Below are positions 25,528-33,454 of a DNA stretch of 64,000 bases, in pieces. Position 1 is the stretch's first letter. Each line of letters begins with the position of its first letter. A program made the translations under genes and the position numbers. Source of the stretch: Nostoc sp. JL34 (GTDB taxonomy: Bacteria; Cyanobacteriota; Cyanobacteriia; Cyanobacteriales; Nostocaceae); assembly GCF_017114945.1 (NCBI RefSeq), contig NZ_JABXKQ010000150.1:19593-83592 (forward strand), written 5' to 3'. The notes below the pieces were generated by a model. That model worked only from the letters and a program-made list of their open reading frames with translations. It did not search any database and was not told the origin of the DNA.

Positions 25528-26361
25528 CTACTGTTCCTGGATAGCTGCTGCTTTGGGAGAAAACTGAATTCTGGGATCTGGCATGAAATTGTATCTCAAG
25601 TACAATCCTCCCCAGACAAACAGGATAATTAACAACCCACCAATACCAAGGGGACTGGGAAGCCAGAAAATAGCTTCTATGTGGTTTAGCTCACCAGGCT
25701 GGAGTTTCCACACTAATTGATTGCCATTTTTTTCGGGTTCAATCGCAGTTTCAGTTAGTTGAATGTTTTTGGCTCCCCAAGGAGTCTTCAAGCTAAATTC
25801 CAAATCGAGAATTGAACCAGCATTAGCCAAAACGTTACCTTTGCTGGCAATTAGAGATAGCGATCGCAAATCCAAATCATAAATCAATCGATTTCGCACT
25901 AAAAGTAAAAAATAATTCTGCTCCAAGAGGACGTTTGATTCAATTTTCGGCAGTTCTGAGTTAGATTCGCTCTGCACAGACTCAGAGGGTTGATTAGTAT
26001 GGGAGTTAAAAAATTCGTTGAACTTTTCTTGCAATTCCCTACCACTGCTAAAAGGAATTGTGACGATGATTTCTTCTTGGGAAACTCGCTGTGTTTTACC
26101 CTCAAGTTGACGGGCGCGTCGTTCTATGCTATTTAACCATTCGTACACAGAATCGCCACTAAAACTGGTTAGCCGTTCTCCCAACTTAATATGCTGTACT
26201 AATTCGCCACTATTTGAATTATCAAAGTTAAGCCCTACATCGTACTTAACACAGCCAGTCAGTAACAGGGAGGTTAACAGCACTAGCCACAGAATAGGAT
26301 TTCGGATAGGAAAGACGCGATTGATTCGATTTCGACCATTCAGTGGTGAGAGAAATTTCAT
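25528..26361 (-). CDS. DUF3153 family lipoprotein
   Basis: 277 residues if the ATG at 26359-26361 is used. A longer frame to 26448 adds 29 residues, but the shorter start places the lipobox L-L-L-T-G-C at residue 33-37 of a normal lipoprotein signal. After the Cys comes a beta-rich domain beginning V-K-Y-D-V-G-L-N-F-D, characteristic of DUF3153, a family found almost only in cyanobacteria and plastids. A membrane helix near the C-terminus (G-I-G-G-L-L-I-I-L-F-V-W-G-G) anchors it a second time. Function is unknown; an envelope or thylakoid role is likely. Confidence 0.8.
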   Translation of the reverse strand: MKFLSPLNGRNRINRVFPIRNPILWLVLLTSLLLTGCVKYDVGLNFDNSNSGELVQHIKLGERLTSFSGDSVYEWLNSIERRARQLEGKTQRVSQEEIIVTIPFSSGRELQEKFNEFFNSHTNQPSESVQSESNSELPKIESNVLLEQNYFLLLVRNRLIYDLDLRSLSLIASKGNVLANAGSILDLEFSLKTPWGAKNIQLTETAIEPEKNGNQLVWKLQPGELNHIEAIFWLPSPLGIGGLLIILFVWGGLYLRYNFMPDPRIQFSPKAAAIQEQ

Positions 26362-26616
26362 ATTTGCCAACACAAAACTAAATGGTCTGATTAACCACAA
26401 GAAAATCTTTCCAAAAATTGAAGAATTTGAAACCATAAATTTCCTCAAAAGTCAAACTTTTTAACCAATATTGACCTCTTAATATTGTTTGAGATTCCTG
26501 GAATACCATTTTGGTCACTCCGAGACTAGGTAATGGATACTGGGGAAGAAAAAATGAGTAAGATTTGGTTTGGGTCTGAATATTCATTCAAACCCTCCCA
26601 ATCCCCAAAATTATTA

Positions 26617-27159
26617 TCAGCCAGGGGTTCCTGAAAAACTCAACCAAACCAAGTACGAGATGGTCAAACCAATGGCAATTAGCGCCACCCAGATAAAGCG
26701 ATTATCTCTGGTATTGACCTGACTGAGGTCAATAAATTCTGGCTCCGTAGGTTTAGGCTTTTGCTGGACAGAAGATTTACTAGATTTAGCAGCTACGGAA
26801 ATTTTGAGTTCATTATCGGGTAGTGCGCCCAAATCGGGGATTTCAGTCATCCATTCGCTGGGTCTTTTCAGCTTTGGTGCTTTTAAGATATAAAGCATCT
26901 GCCGCGCTTGTTTGCTGGTTTCAAAATAGGGATGGCGTTTGAGTCTTTCGCAAAGAGCGATCGCATCATCCGTGCGTCCAGCCGCTTCATAAGCTGTCAC
27001 TAGATGAATTTCTACTTCGCCTCCAAGGCGAGAATTACGAGCTAACAGAGCGCTGGCCTTTTCTAAATTTTCTACGGCTTCGCGGTATTGCCCATTTTCA
27101 AAGGCAACTTTCCCAGTCTGGTAGCGGGTTTTAGCAATTTCTAAACTTTCTGTACTCAC
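26617..27159 (-). CDS. TPR-like protein with C-terminal membrane anchor
   Basis: 180 residues. The first 90 form two to three tetratricopeptide-like helix pairs (A-K-T-R-Y-Q-T-G-K-V-A-F-E-N-G-Q-Y, V-T-A-Y-E-A-A-G-R-T-D-D-A-I). A basic K-A-P-K-L-K-R-P-S-E-W segment and a polar linker follow, and one membrane helix at about 155-173 (F-I-W-V-A-L-I-A-I-G-L-T-I-S-Y-L) lies just before the end. The bulk would face the cytoplasm. It is upstream of the DUF3153 gene on the same strand, with a 170-base or longer gap. Partner unknown. Confidence 0.75.
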   Translation of the reverse strand: MSTESLEIAKTRYQTGKVAFENGQYREAVENLEKASALLARNSRLGGEVEIHLVTAYEAAGRTDDAIALCERLKRHPYFETSKQARQMLYILKAPKLKRPSEWMTEIPDLGALPDNELKISVAAKSSKSSVQQKPKPTEPEFIDLSQVNTRDNRFIWVALIAIGLTISYLVWLSFSGTPG

Positions 27160-27311
27160 GTCTTATACAAAAATTAGCACTATTTTCATTTTGCCAATGC
27201 CAGCAATCTTTTTGGAATCTTTTCAAAAGCTGGCAATCTGAAAGTGGATAAACTTCTAAAATTTTAAGTAAGTAGCTGCGACTATTTTCTGATTAAAAAT
27301 TCCGGTATCAA

Positions 27312-27752
27312 ATGCAGGTGAGCAAAATTATGTTGAAAATCAAGCATTCGCAACTGAATTGGCTCTTAGCAGGTATGACTTTAGCAGTGATGGGTGTAAG
27401 CATTGCTCCAGCTTCCGCCCAACGTGTGTTCGTGATTGATGGTGGTTATGGAGTCAGGCGTAGCTGCGGAGCAGCTTGTCGTCAGACATCGCCTGCTGTC
27501 GGTTCCTTTATTTATGGTAGTCCGATTCCTACACCTATGCCTGTAGACCCAGCAACGGGATTAATACCACAACGCAATCATTACCGCGATTATTCCTATC
27601 CCCAGTTCAGGCAGAATGTGAGAAATCCCATCCTGATTAATCCGACAATTCGAGATTCAACCCTAGTTAATCCGATAATTATCAATAATTCATGGCGACG
27701 TACACCATTTAGCGGTGGGCGATCGCGGGTTATTATTACCTATCCTCGGTAA
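27312..27752 (+). CDS. Hypothetical secreted protein
   Basis: 146 residues. A classic signal peptide is present: basic start, hydrophobic L-L-A-G-M-T-L-A-V-M-G-V and the cleavage motif A-S-A-Q near residue 36. The start could also be the Met at codon 7. The mature part is Pro/Asn/Arg-rich and low in complexity, with V-F-V-I-D-G-G-Y-G and a Cys pair in R-S-C-G-A-A-C-R. No family recognised. It is transcribed alone on the plus strand between two minus-strand core genes and probably lies in the periplasm. Confidence 0.65.
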   Translation: MQVSKIMLKIKHSQLNWLLAGMTLAVMGVSIAPASAQRVFVIDGGYGVRRSCGAACRQTSPAVGSFIYGSPIPTPMPVDPATGLIPQRNHYRDYSYPQFRQNVRNPILINPTIRDSTLVNPIIINNSWRRTPFSGGRSRVIITYPR

Positions 27753-27829
27753 AGCAGGGAAATGGGAAGATGAGGGATAAGCAACTCCTCACTCCTCACT
27801 CTTCACTTCTCACTCCTGACTCAGCACTC

Positions 27830-28726
27830 TTAAGAGGTAAACTGCGACCCCAGAATCATTGTCCCAATCCCAACATCAGTAAAGATTTCTAGTAATAGGG
27901 CGTGGGGAATGCGACCATCAATGATGTGTGCTGCACGGACTCCTTGAGCAAGCGATCGCACACAACAACTCACTTTGGGAATCATCCCACCGCTGACTAT
28001 ACCATTAGCAATCAACTCGCGGGCTTCGCGAATATCTACTTTTGGAATCAAAGTAGATTGGTCTTTGTAATCTTTTAAAATTCCACTGGTGTCAGTCAGT
28101 AAAATTAACTTTTCTGCTCCTAGTGCAGCAGCGATTTCTCCAGCTACAGTATCAGCATTAATGTTATAAGCTTGCCCTGTCTCGTCTGCGGCGACGCTAG
28201 ACACTACCGGAATATAGCCATTGCTAGCGAGGGTGTCCAAAATCTTGATGTTAACATTGCTGACTTCCCCCACAAAACCGATGCCTTCTTGACCTTGGGG
28301 ACGGGCTGTAAATAGATTACCGTCTTTACCGCAAAGCCCTACAGCCAATCCCCCAGCTTGGTTAATTAGCGCGACAATTTCTTTGTTAACTCTACCAACT
28401 AAAACCATTTCCACCACATCCATTGTGGCGGCATCAGTAACCCGCAGACCATTTTTAAACTGTGGTTCGATGCCCAGCTTATCTAACCAACTGTTAATTT
28501 CTGGGCCACCGCCGTGGACTACAATCGGACGCAAGCCCACGCAGGATAAGAATACAATGTCGCGGATAACCTTGTCTTTGAGTGTGCTATCTTTCATCGC
28601 TGCGCCACCATATTTGACAACAACAGTGCGACCGGCGAATTGTTGAATATAAGGTAGTGCTTCGCTTAGTACACGCACACGAGTGGCTTCAGCTTGCCTG
28701 ATGTATTCAGAATCGTTGTCCGTCAT
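27830..28726 (-). CDS. argB: Acetylglutamate kinase
   Basis: 298 residues, standard length. It phosphorylates N-acetylglutamate in arginine synthesis and in cyanobacteria is the target of PII signalling. Key segments are V-V-K-Y-G-G-A-A-M (ATP site Lys and glycines, near residue 37), V-V-H-G-G-G-P-E-I (substrate loop, near 69), Y-N-I-N-A-D-T-V-A-G near 193, and G-G-M-I-P-K near 246. The C-terminal R-I-P-H-A-L-L-L-E-I-F contributes to the arginine-sensitive part. The start ATG at 28724-28726 leads into the mobile N-terminal helix expected of arginine-inhibited enzymes. Confidence 0.96.
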   Translation of the reverse strand: MTDNDSEYIRQAEATRVRVLSEALPYIQQFAGRTVVVKYGGAAMKDSTLKDKVIRDIVFLSCVGLRPIVVHGGGPEINSWLDKLGIEPQFKNGLRVTDAATMDVVEMVLVGRVNKEIVALINQAGGLAVGLCGKDGNLFTARPQGQEGIGFVGEVSNVNIKILDTLASNGYIPVVSSVAADETGQAYNINADTVAGEIAAALGAEKLILLTDTSGILKDYKDQSTLIPKVDIREARELIANGIVSGGMIPKVSCCVRSLAQGVRAAHIIDGRIPHALLLEIFTDVGIGTMILGSQFTS

Positions 28727-28823
28727 GAGGAGCCGCCGTTAAGAGTTAAAACCTATTTCAGTAAGTGTAGAAGACTTTGTAACTCGTCACAATCTCTGAT
28801 GTCATTGAGTATGTTTGTACTGA

Positions 28824-28958
28824 TTATTCATAGCTGTTTGGTTCAGTGACGAGTTCACCATCTGGCATAATCGTATTGTAGAAATAAGCCCCATAGATTT
28901 CTGCGCCAAGCCAATTAACTTCCAATAAATTTGCATTTTCAAAATTGACACCCTCCAT
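28824..28958 (-). pseudogene. C-terminal fragment of a pentapeptide-repeat protein
   Basis: Read on the minus strand from the ATG at 28956-28958 it gives 44 residues with N-F-E-N-A-N-L-L, then G-A-Y-F-Y-N-T-I-M-P-D-G. This is the typical last turn and tail of cyanobacterial pentapeptide-repeat proteins. The rest of the repeat coil is absent, so it is a leftover rather than a functional gene. Confidence 0.6.
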
Positions 28959-29009
28959 ACGAGTAAGTTACGCTCATCCAGTGTAGGCGTAGCCCGTCGT
29001 AGACATCGT

Positions 29010-29204
29010 TTGATAAAATTACAAGAGAAAATGCAGGAGTACATCGATAACGGTACATCACTAGGCTGGTTAATCGATCGGCAGAATCGAAAAGTCTACA
29101 TTTACCGTCCGAATCGAGAATTTGAAATTTTGGATAATCCTGAAGCAGTTAGTGGCAATCCAGAATTACCAGGATTTGTCCTACGGATGGGCAAAATTTG
29201 GTAA
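29010..29204 (+). pseudogene. C-terminal fragment of a Uma2 endonuclease
   Basis: 64 readable residues: K-M-Q-E-Y-I-D-N-G-T-S-L-G-W-L-I-D, then V-Y-I-Y-R-P-N-R-E, and P-E-L-P-G-F-V-L ending in K-I-W. This is the last third of a Uma2/DUF820 protein. The N-terminal catalytic part is absent upstream, where a different relic begins. The fragment is dead, although its reading frame is still open. Confidence 0.75.
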
Positions 29205-29215
29205 CTTGAGTCTTC

Positions 29216-29308
29216 TTAATGAAAAACTTGTGTTTTGAGAACGCTAGGAATTGCCTCAAGTATTTGCTGAGAGTAAAGTGATTTTCGTTGTTCGAGGAGC
29301 GATCGCAT
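29216..29308 (-). pseudogene. Displaced copy of the 3' end of aroK with an internal deletion
   Basis: The minus strand reads M-R-S-L-L-E-Q-R-K-S-L-Y-S-Q then I-L-E-A-I-P-S-V-L-K and stops after F-H. The intact aroK (30068-30613) ends L-R-S-L-L-E-Q-R-T-P-L-Y-S-Q ... V-L-E-G-I-P-G-I-L-K ... S-H. The relic therefore keeps both ends of the aroK tail in one frame but lacks about 18 residues between them. It lies immediately beyond xisI; its ATG overlaps the xisI stop. Confidence 0.8.
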
Positions 29309-29643
29309 TACGCTACGCCATAATCTGTATACTGACGCTTGTATGGAGCTTGCAAACCCAAGACAATATCCTCTCGTGGTACTCCCATCATTACTAATTC
29401 CTCTGCTGGATTGCGATCGGTTAAGTTCTGTTGCAGCCAGATTTTGCCATCTTTAATATCAAAATGCATCGCGCATCGATAAATACGATTAAATCCTTGC
29501 CAACCGACATTCATCCATTGATAATGATTGCGTTCTGTATCTAAAATCAGTTGAACTTCGACATTATTATCCGAGACATCATCACTAGCATAGTTCGTCA
29601 ACAATGTTTTCACCAATTCTTGATATTTGGCTAATTTATCCAC
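29308..29643 (-). CDS. xisI: XisI family protein (fdxN element excision controlling factor type)
   Basis: 111 residues, typical for XisI. Family marks include Y-Q-E-L-V-K-T-L-L near the start, V-Q-L-I-L-D-T-E-R-N-H-Y-Q, G-W-Q-G-F-N-R-I-Y-R, K-I-W-L-Q-Q-N-L-T-D and the C-terminal Y-T-D-Y-G-V-A. In Anabaena, xisH and xisI are needed for excision of the fdxN element during heterocyst formation, yet they occur in many cyanobacteria away from that element. Their general role is unknown and may be nuclease/antidote-like. The start overlaps the end of xisH by 13 bases. Confidence 0.92.
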   Translation of the reverse strand: MDKLAKYQELVKTLLTNYASDDVSDNNVEVQLILDTERNHYQWMNVGWQGFNRIYRCAMHFDIKDGKIWLQQNLTDRNPAEELVMMGVPREDIVLGLQAPYKRQYTDYGVA

Positions 29644-30068
29644 TGTACAATCACCTCATTTTCCGGCTCATAAACAATTAACAAGACCTGATACTGTTTT
29701 ATCGCAGTTTTAGTAAATTCAAGTTGAAAAAATGTTTTGTACGTATCCAATGGAACTGCTAAGTATAATACTCGCTCTGGTTCATATCCTGCTAACGCTA
29801 GACGGTAACTAAGAAATTGTCCCAAAGCAGAATAAAAATCTGTAATTGCCGAGGGGTTTAAAAAGCTTTTGATTTCAATTGCTATTTTTTCATTTCCTTT
29901 TTCTGCGGCAATTATTTTCTCTACGCCTAAATCAATTTGGAAGTTGACTTCCCCAAATTTGAATTTTAATGGATCGCTTGTAATTATCCATTGTTCTTTT
30001 TGCAAAGCTCTTTTAACTGATTCATGAAAAATATCTTTTGCAGACACAGTTAGATTAATATTTCCCAT
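29631..30068 (-). CDS. xisH: XisH family protein
   Basis: 145 residues if the ATG at 30066-30068 is used, which overlaps the aroK stop codon (TAATG). By homology the GTG at 30045-30047 (S-A-K-D-I-F-H) is the likelier true start. XisH has a PD-(D/E)xK nuclease-like core: I-D-L-G-V-E-K-I-I-A-A-E-K-G then I-A-I-E-I-K-S-F, matching the D...E-x-K pattern. The end V-I-V-Q-W-I is family-typical. It is paired with xisI (13-base overlap) and inserted between aroK and a decayed piece of aroK's own 3' end. Confidence 0.92.
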   Translation of the reverse strand: MGNINLTVSAKDIFHESVKRALQKEQWIITSDPLKFKFGEVNFQIDLGVEKIIAAEKGNEKIAIEIKSFLNPSAITDFYSALGQFLSYRLALAGYEPERVLYLAVPLDTYKTFFQLEFTKTAIKQYQVLLIVYEPENEVIVQWIN

Positions 30069-30613
30069 TAATGAGAAACAGCTTTTTTCAGGATGCCAGG
30101 AATTCCCTCAAGTACTCGCTTGGCAACGTCTTCAGGTGTATCTCCCTCTCGCTCAGTGATGTGCAAATCGGCTTGAGAGTAAAGTGGTGTTCGTTGTTCA
30201 AGGAGCGATCGCAATTTACCTTTAGGATCGGCATCTTGTAGCAATGGTCTTGTGATATCCTCAGCTAAACGGTTGTAAATTATCTCCACTGGTGCATCTA
30301 GCCACACTATCAAACCGTGGTGCAAGTAACCCCAGTTTTCTCGCTTCAGTACAATGCCCCCACCAGTTGCTATAGTCAACTTTGTAAAAGCACAAACTTT
30401 TGAAAGTACGTCGCTTTCTAACTGGCGAAACCCTGCTTCACCAACTTGTGCAAATAACTGGTTGATAGATTTACCTGTGGCTTGGGCAATGACATCATCA
30501 GTATCCACAAACCCATAACCCAATTCCTTTGCTAGTAAGCGCCCTACCGTCGTCTTACCAACGCCCATAATACCAATTAAGTACAGGTTGACTCCTTGTA
30601 ATAAGCTGCTCAC
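30068..30613 (-). CDS. aroK: Shikimate kinase
   Basis: 181 residues. It phosphorylates shikimate at the 3-hydroxyl in aromatic amino acid synthesis. The Walker A loop is G-I-M-G-V-G-K-T-T-V-G at residues 14-24. D-T-D-D holds the Mg and shikimate-binding Asp, and the F-R-x-L-E and A-T-G-G-G-I-V-L motifs follow. The lid Arg lies in I-T-R-P-L-L. The C-terminal tail (Y-S-Q-A-D-L-H-I-T) is complete here, whereas a shortened second copy sits beyond xisH/xisI. Its stop codon overlaps the xisH start. Confidence 0.95.
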   Translation of the reverse strand: MSSLLQGVNLYLIGIMGVGKTTVGRLLAKELGYGFVDTDDVIAQATGKSINQLFAQVGEAGFRQLESDVLSKVCAFTKLTIATGGGIVLKRENWGYLHHGLIVWLDAPVEIIYNRLAEDITRPLLQDADPKGKLRSLLEQRTPLYSQADLHITEREGDTPEDVAKRVLEGIPGILKKAVSH

Positions 30614-30785
30614 CAGTTGCTTCGCTCCAATTATGAGTTTTGAGTCACAGTTTCAAATTATAGACTTAACGACTCATCCGTGCGTATTCAAGTAATGCCT
30701 GAGTTAAGCTGCGACTGGAAAAGCGATCACTAATAAGCTGATAATTAGAATATAATTTGTTCTTATAGGAGTGTTTCTCGATAAG

Positions 30786-31127
30786 ATGTCTAAGATACCA
30801 GTAATCTCAGAACACATTGAAATTACTCCAAGTGTGTGCGGAGGTAAACCGCGCATTGCTGGACACCGAATTAGAGTGCAAGATATTGTTATTTGGCATG
30901 AAGGGATGGGACTTTCCCCTGACGAAATCGTTGATCATTATCCTAGTATTACTTTAGGTGATGTCTATGCTGCTCTAGCTTATTACCACGATCATCAAGA
31001 TGAGATCAGGCAAGAAATTGCAGAAGGAGAAGCCTTTGTCAGAGAAGTACAGGCTCAAACTCCTTCGATTCTGCAAGACAAACTAAAGAATCGAAATGAC
31101 ACAAAAAATTCGATTCCACCTAGATGA
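30786..31127 (+). CDS. DUF433 antitoxin
   Basis: 113 residues from the ATG at 30786; a GTG at 30771 is an alternative, and TAGGAG lies upstream. DUF433 proteins are small helix-turn-helix antitoxins (VapB45-like) paired with DUF5615 PIN-like toxins. The signature is I-E-I-T-P-S-V-C-G-G-K-P-R-I-A-G-H-R-I, followed by D-I-V and D-E-I-V-D-H-Y-P-S-I-T-L-G-D-V-Y-A-A-L-A-Y-Y. Its end overlaps the start of the frameshifted toxin by 32 bases. The antitoxin frame itself looks intact, so only half of the module is functional. Confidence 0.88.
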   Translation: MSKIPVISEHIEITPSVCGGKPRIAGHRIRVQDIVIWHEGMGLSPDEIVDHYPSITLGDVYAALAYYHDHQDEIRQEIAEGEAFVREVQAQTPSILQDKLKNRNDTKNSIPPR

Positions 31128-31428
31128 AAATGTCAGTGATGCTATAGCAAAAGGCTTACGTCGTCGTGGTAGTGACGACTACATCAGAAACAGGATTGAT
31201 AGCTGCATCAGATGGAGAACAGCTTTATTTTGCAATGTCTCAGAATCGGGTAATTTTCACCCATGATGATGACTTTGTAATACTTCATCAAGTGGCCTTA
31301 TTATGCATACAGGAATTATTTACTGCGCTCAGAACCGCCGGTCAATTGGGGAAATATTGAGGAGTTTAATTTTAATCTGGGAAGTTATTGAGCCTGAAGA
31401 GATGAGATATCAACTTGAATTTCTCTGA
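31096..31428 (+). pseudogene. DUF5615 PIN-like toxin, frameshifted twice
   Basis: The ATG at 31096 starts K-I-R-F-H-L-D-E-N-V-S-D-A-I-A-K-G-L-R-R-R, the normal DUF5615 N-terminus with the catalytic L-D-E-N. Near 31165-31172 the frame shifts, and the second frame gives T-T-T-S-E-T-G-L-I-A-A-S-D and R-V-I-F-T-H-D-D-D-F. A second shift near 31291-31302 leads to G-I-I-Y-C-A-Q-N-R-R-S-I-G-E and a proper end at the TGA 31426-31428. All motifs of the family are readable, but in three frames. The toxin is therefore inactive unless these are sequencing errors. Confidence 0.85.
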
Positions 31429-32335
31429 AAGCTTTTATGGTTTTACTCAAATGCAAAAAAACTAGACGCTATGCGTAGCTTGCTTGCTTCCACGTTCGCG
31501 CAGTGTCCTGTAGGGAAGAAAGAAATACAGTAAGCTTTCTTGGGAAATACCTACGCGTAGCTTACTTAAAGTAGGTGTATGCTAACGCATCCTGGGCGAC
31601 TCCAGTTTTTCACCTTCACTGAGTATCTGGTTTAGTTACTCAGCATTTATTCTATGTATTTATATAATCTATTCAAAAGATAACTCTACACAGTATTGCT
31701 ACTAAGATTTTGATCGGCGACATCAGCAATTTCCGTAGTAATATAACCACAAAGCAAACCTCTGAGAAATTTATTTTCAACGGATGTCAAGGCTTTTCAC
31801 TTTGCAGATCTCAAGCTTTCGTAGAAATTTTCTAACTTTCAATTATTTTTAAATAATACAAATTCATCTTTGTATTTGAGTTGAATTCACTGCTGTTATT
31901 ACTGCCATTAATGTATTTAAAGTAACTTAGGCAAGAAATTAACCATTTTTATGTGAAATTTCCATAAGTAATAAATGATGAATTTGTAAAGAATGTAGTA
32001 AATTTCCTGATGTAACTTGGTAATTGCTGCATAGCGATCGCGGTGCTTAACAAAAAAATTAACGTAGCTTGTTTGAAACTTTATCCAAACAATATCTGTC
32101 TATCTAAATAATCAGGGTTTTTACTCTGGTGGATAATTTCAAGTATACATAATACTGTGTTTCTAAAAGTTCAGTATCGTTTCTCTAAAAGTTCAGTTAT
32201 AACAAGCTCTGCTCAATTAAATGTTTTTGATAAAGGTGTAAATAATGACTTATTTGCTGCGATCGCTCAAAAAAACCTTACGAAATTGAAGTTTTGGCAC
32301 AAAGACTACTGCATATTTCACCCCAATAAGCCTGA
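31429..32335. other. Long intergenic region without a gene
   Basis: About 900 bases, mostly A/T-rich. At 31460-31600 it holds repeat-like segments with GCGTAGCTTGCTTGC and TACGCGTAGCTTACTT. A 60-codon frame at 32157-32339 has no start context and no family look, so I do not call it. No tRNA or known RNA was recognised. Confidence 0.5.
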
Positions 32336-32563
32336 ATGAATAAATATAGTATGAATGAGGTGTCAACTATGACTCGAATTCGTGATGTTGTACAAAAAGC
32401 TTTAGCAACTGGCTATTTGACAGTGGAAGCTGAAGATCAACTACGACAACTGTTGACTACCCGATATGACTTAGAAGATTTTAATGCTTTCATGACTTTG
32501 CAAGAAGCTGCCATGACTGGTAAGGTCAAGCAGGAGTCTAGAGAGCGGTGTGGCATCAAGTAG
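32336..32563 (+). CDS. Small conserved-looking hypothetical protein
   Basis: 75 residues, or 70 from the second Met. It is helical and soluble: T-R-I-R-D-V-V-Q-K-A-L-A-T-G-Y-L-T-V, then A-E-D-Q-L-R-Q-L-L and D-L-E-D-F-N-A-F-M-T-L-Q-E-A-A. The codon use and amphipathic helices look like a real cyanobacterial protein rather than noise. It is convergent with the LapA-domain gene, with only 22 bases between the stops. Function unknown. Confidence 0.6.
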   Translation: MNKYSMNEVSTMTRIRDVVQKALATGYLTVEAEDQLRQLLTTRYDLEDFNAFMTLQEAAMTGKVKQESRERCGIK

Positions 32564-32585
32564 AAACATAGCCTGCTCATACATC

Positions 32586-33281
32586 TCACCGACGGGGACG
32601 TTTACCATCATCCTCAAAATCATCATCATCCTCAAAAAACTCCCAATCATCATCATCCGCTTGATTGGTAGTTGGCGGCTGATAAGGGGGGATGATTACC
32701 CGGTAATCAGCATCATAAATTGATTCAGTTTTTCCCGCAGCCGTATTTTTTGGCTCGCGATAGCTGTAGGAGTAAACTGAACCAGACTGAGAACTGCTTT
32801 TGGCTTCTGATTGACGTTCGTAAGTTTTAGAATCTCTCGGCTGTTGAGCTTGAGGATTAGGGGTAGGTGGTGACTCTGATTTTTCATCAAAGTTCCAATC
32901 ATCTCCACTGCTATTTGTCTCCCAATCATCAAATACCTCACTGCTAGTCTCTTCTTTTTTACTAGCAGGTGGTGGAGGACTAGCAGGGCGAGATGTAGGT
33001 TCTTCTCTACGCGTTGCCTTCGCACGAGGCGAAGTTGCAGTTGTGTTAGGAGTTTGGCGTTGTCCTGCCACAAAATAATTGGATAAGTTAAACAAGGTAG
33101 CAATCAATATAGATGTGAAAGCACCAGTGGCAGTACTGAACAAAATCCATATCGCTAGTGGTAGTGGTTGAGTTCGCACGCCCAAAAATACTAGCGATAA
33201 GGCAGGTGAGAAATTTTGGACTAACAACAGCGTTAGTCCTCCCAGTACTGCCACCAATAGAATTAAGCGAATTACAGCCAT
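32586..33281 (-). CDS. LapA/DUF1049 domain membrane protein
   Basis: 231 residues. Two membrane helices near residues 3-24 (L-I-L-L-V-A-V-L-G-G-L-T-L-L-L-V) and 42-66 (I-W-I-L-F-S-T-A-T-G-A-F-T-S-I) form the LapA-type (DUF1049) hairpin. The remainder is a disordered, Ser/Pro/Asp-rich cytoplasmic tail ending in the very acidic E-F-F-E-D-D-D-D-F-E-D-D and a basic K-R-P-R-R. In E. coli, LapA helps control lipopolysaccharide assembly; the long tail is a cyanobacterial addition of unknown role. Heptamer repeats lie just upstream. Confidence 0.82.
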   Translation of the reverse strand: MAVIRLILLVAVLGGLTLLLVQNFSPALSLVFLGVRTQPLPLAIWILFSTATGAFTSILIATLFNLSNYFVAGQRQTPNTTATSPRAKATRREEPTSRPASPPPPASKKEETSSEVFDDWETNSSGDDWNFDEKSESPPTPNPQAQQPRDSKTYERQSEAKSSSQSGSVYSYSYREPKNTAAGKTESIYDADYRVIIPPYQPPTTNQADDDDWEFFEDDDDFEDDGKRPRR

Positions 33282-33289
33282 AGCAATTT

Positions 33290-33345
33290 TGTCAGTTGTC
33301 AGTTGTCAGTTGTCAGTGGTCAGTGGTCAGTTGTCAGTTATCAGT
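33290..33345. repeat. Short tandem heptamer repeat (TGTCAGT)n
   Basis: Eight consecutive 7-base units, mostly TGTCAGT with GGTCAGT and TATCAGT variants, lie just upstream of the LapA-domain gene. This is one of the heptamer repeat families typical of heterocyst-forming cyanobacteria. Confidence 0.9.
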
Positions 33346-33454
33346 CTGATTACTCTTCACTAATTACTGTTCACTGACTACTGACACTATCAGCCATCTC
33401 TATCATTACCCTTTTAGGACTATTGTGAAATTTATGATAAATCCACTGAGGGCA

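Noticed and set aside
32157..32339. 60-residue plus-strand frame
   Set aside because: No ribosome site, no recognisable composition, and no family resemblance; probably noise.
33290..33345. Regularly spaced repeats as a CRISPR array
   Set aside because: Units are 7 bases and directly abutting, with no spacers; they are heptamer tandem repeats. The same applies to 37244-37379 and 63946-64000.
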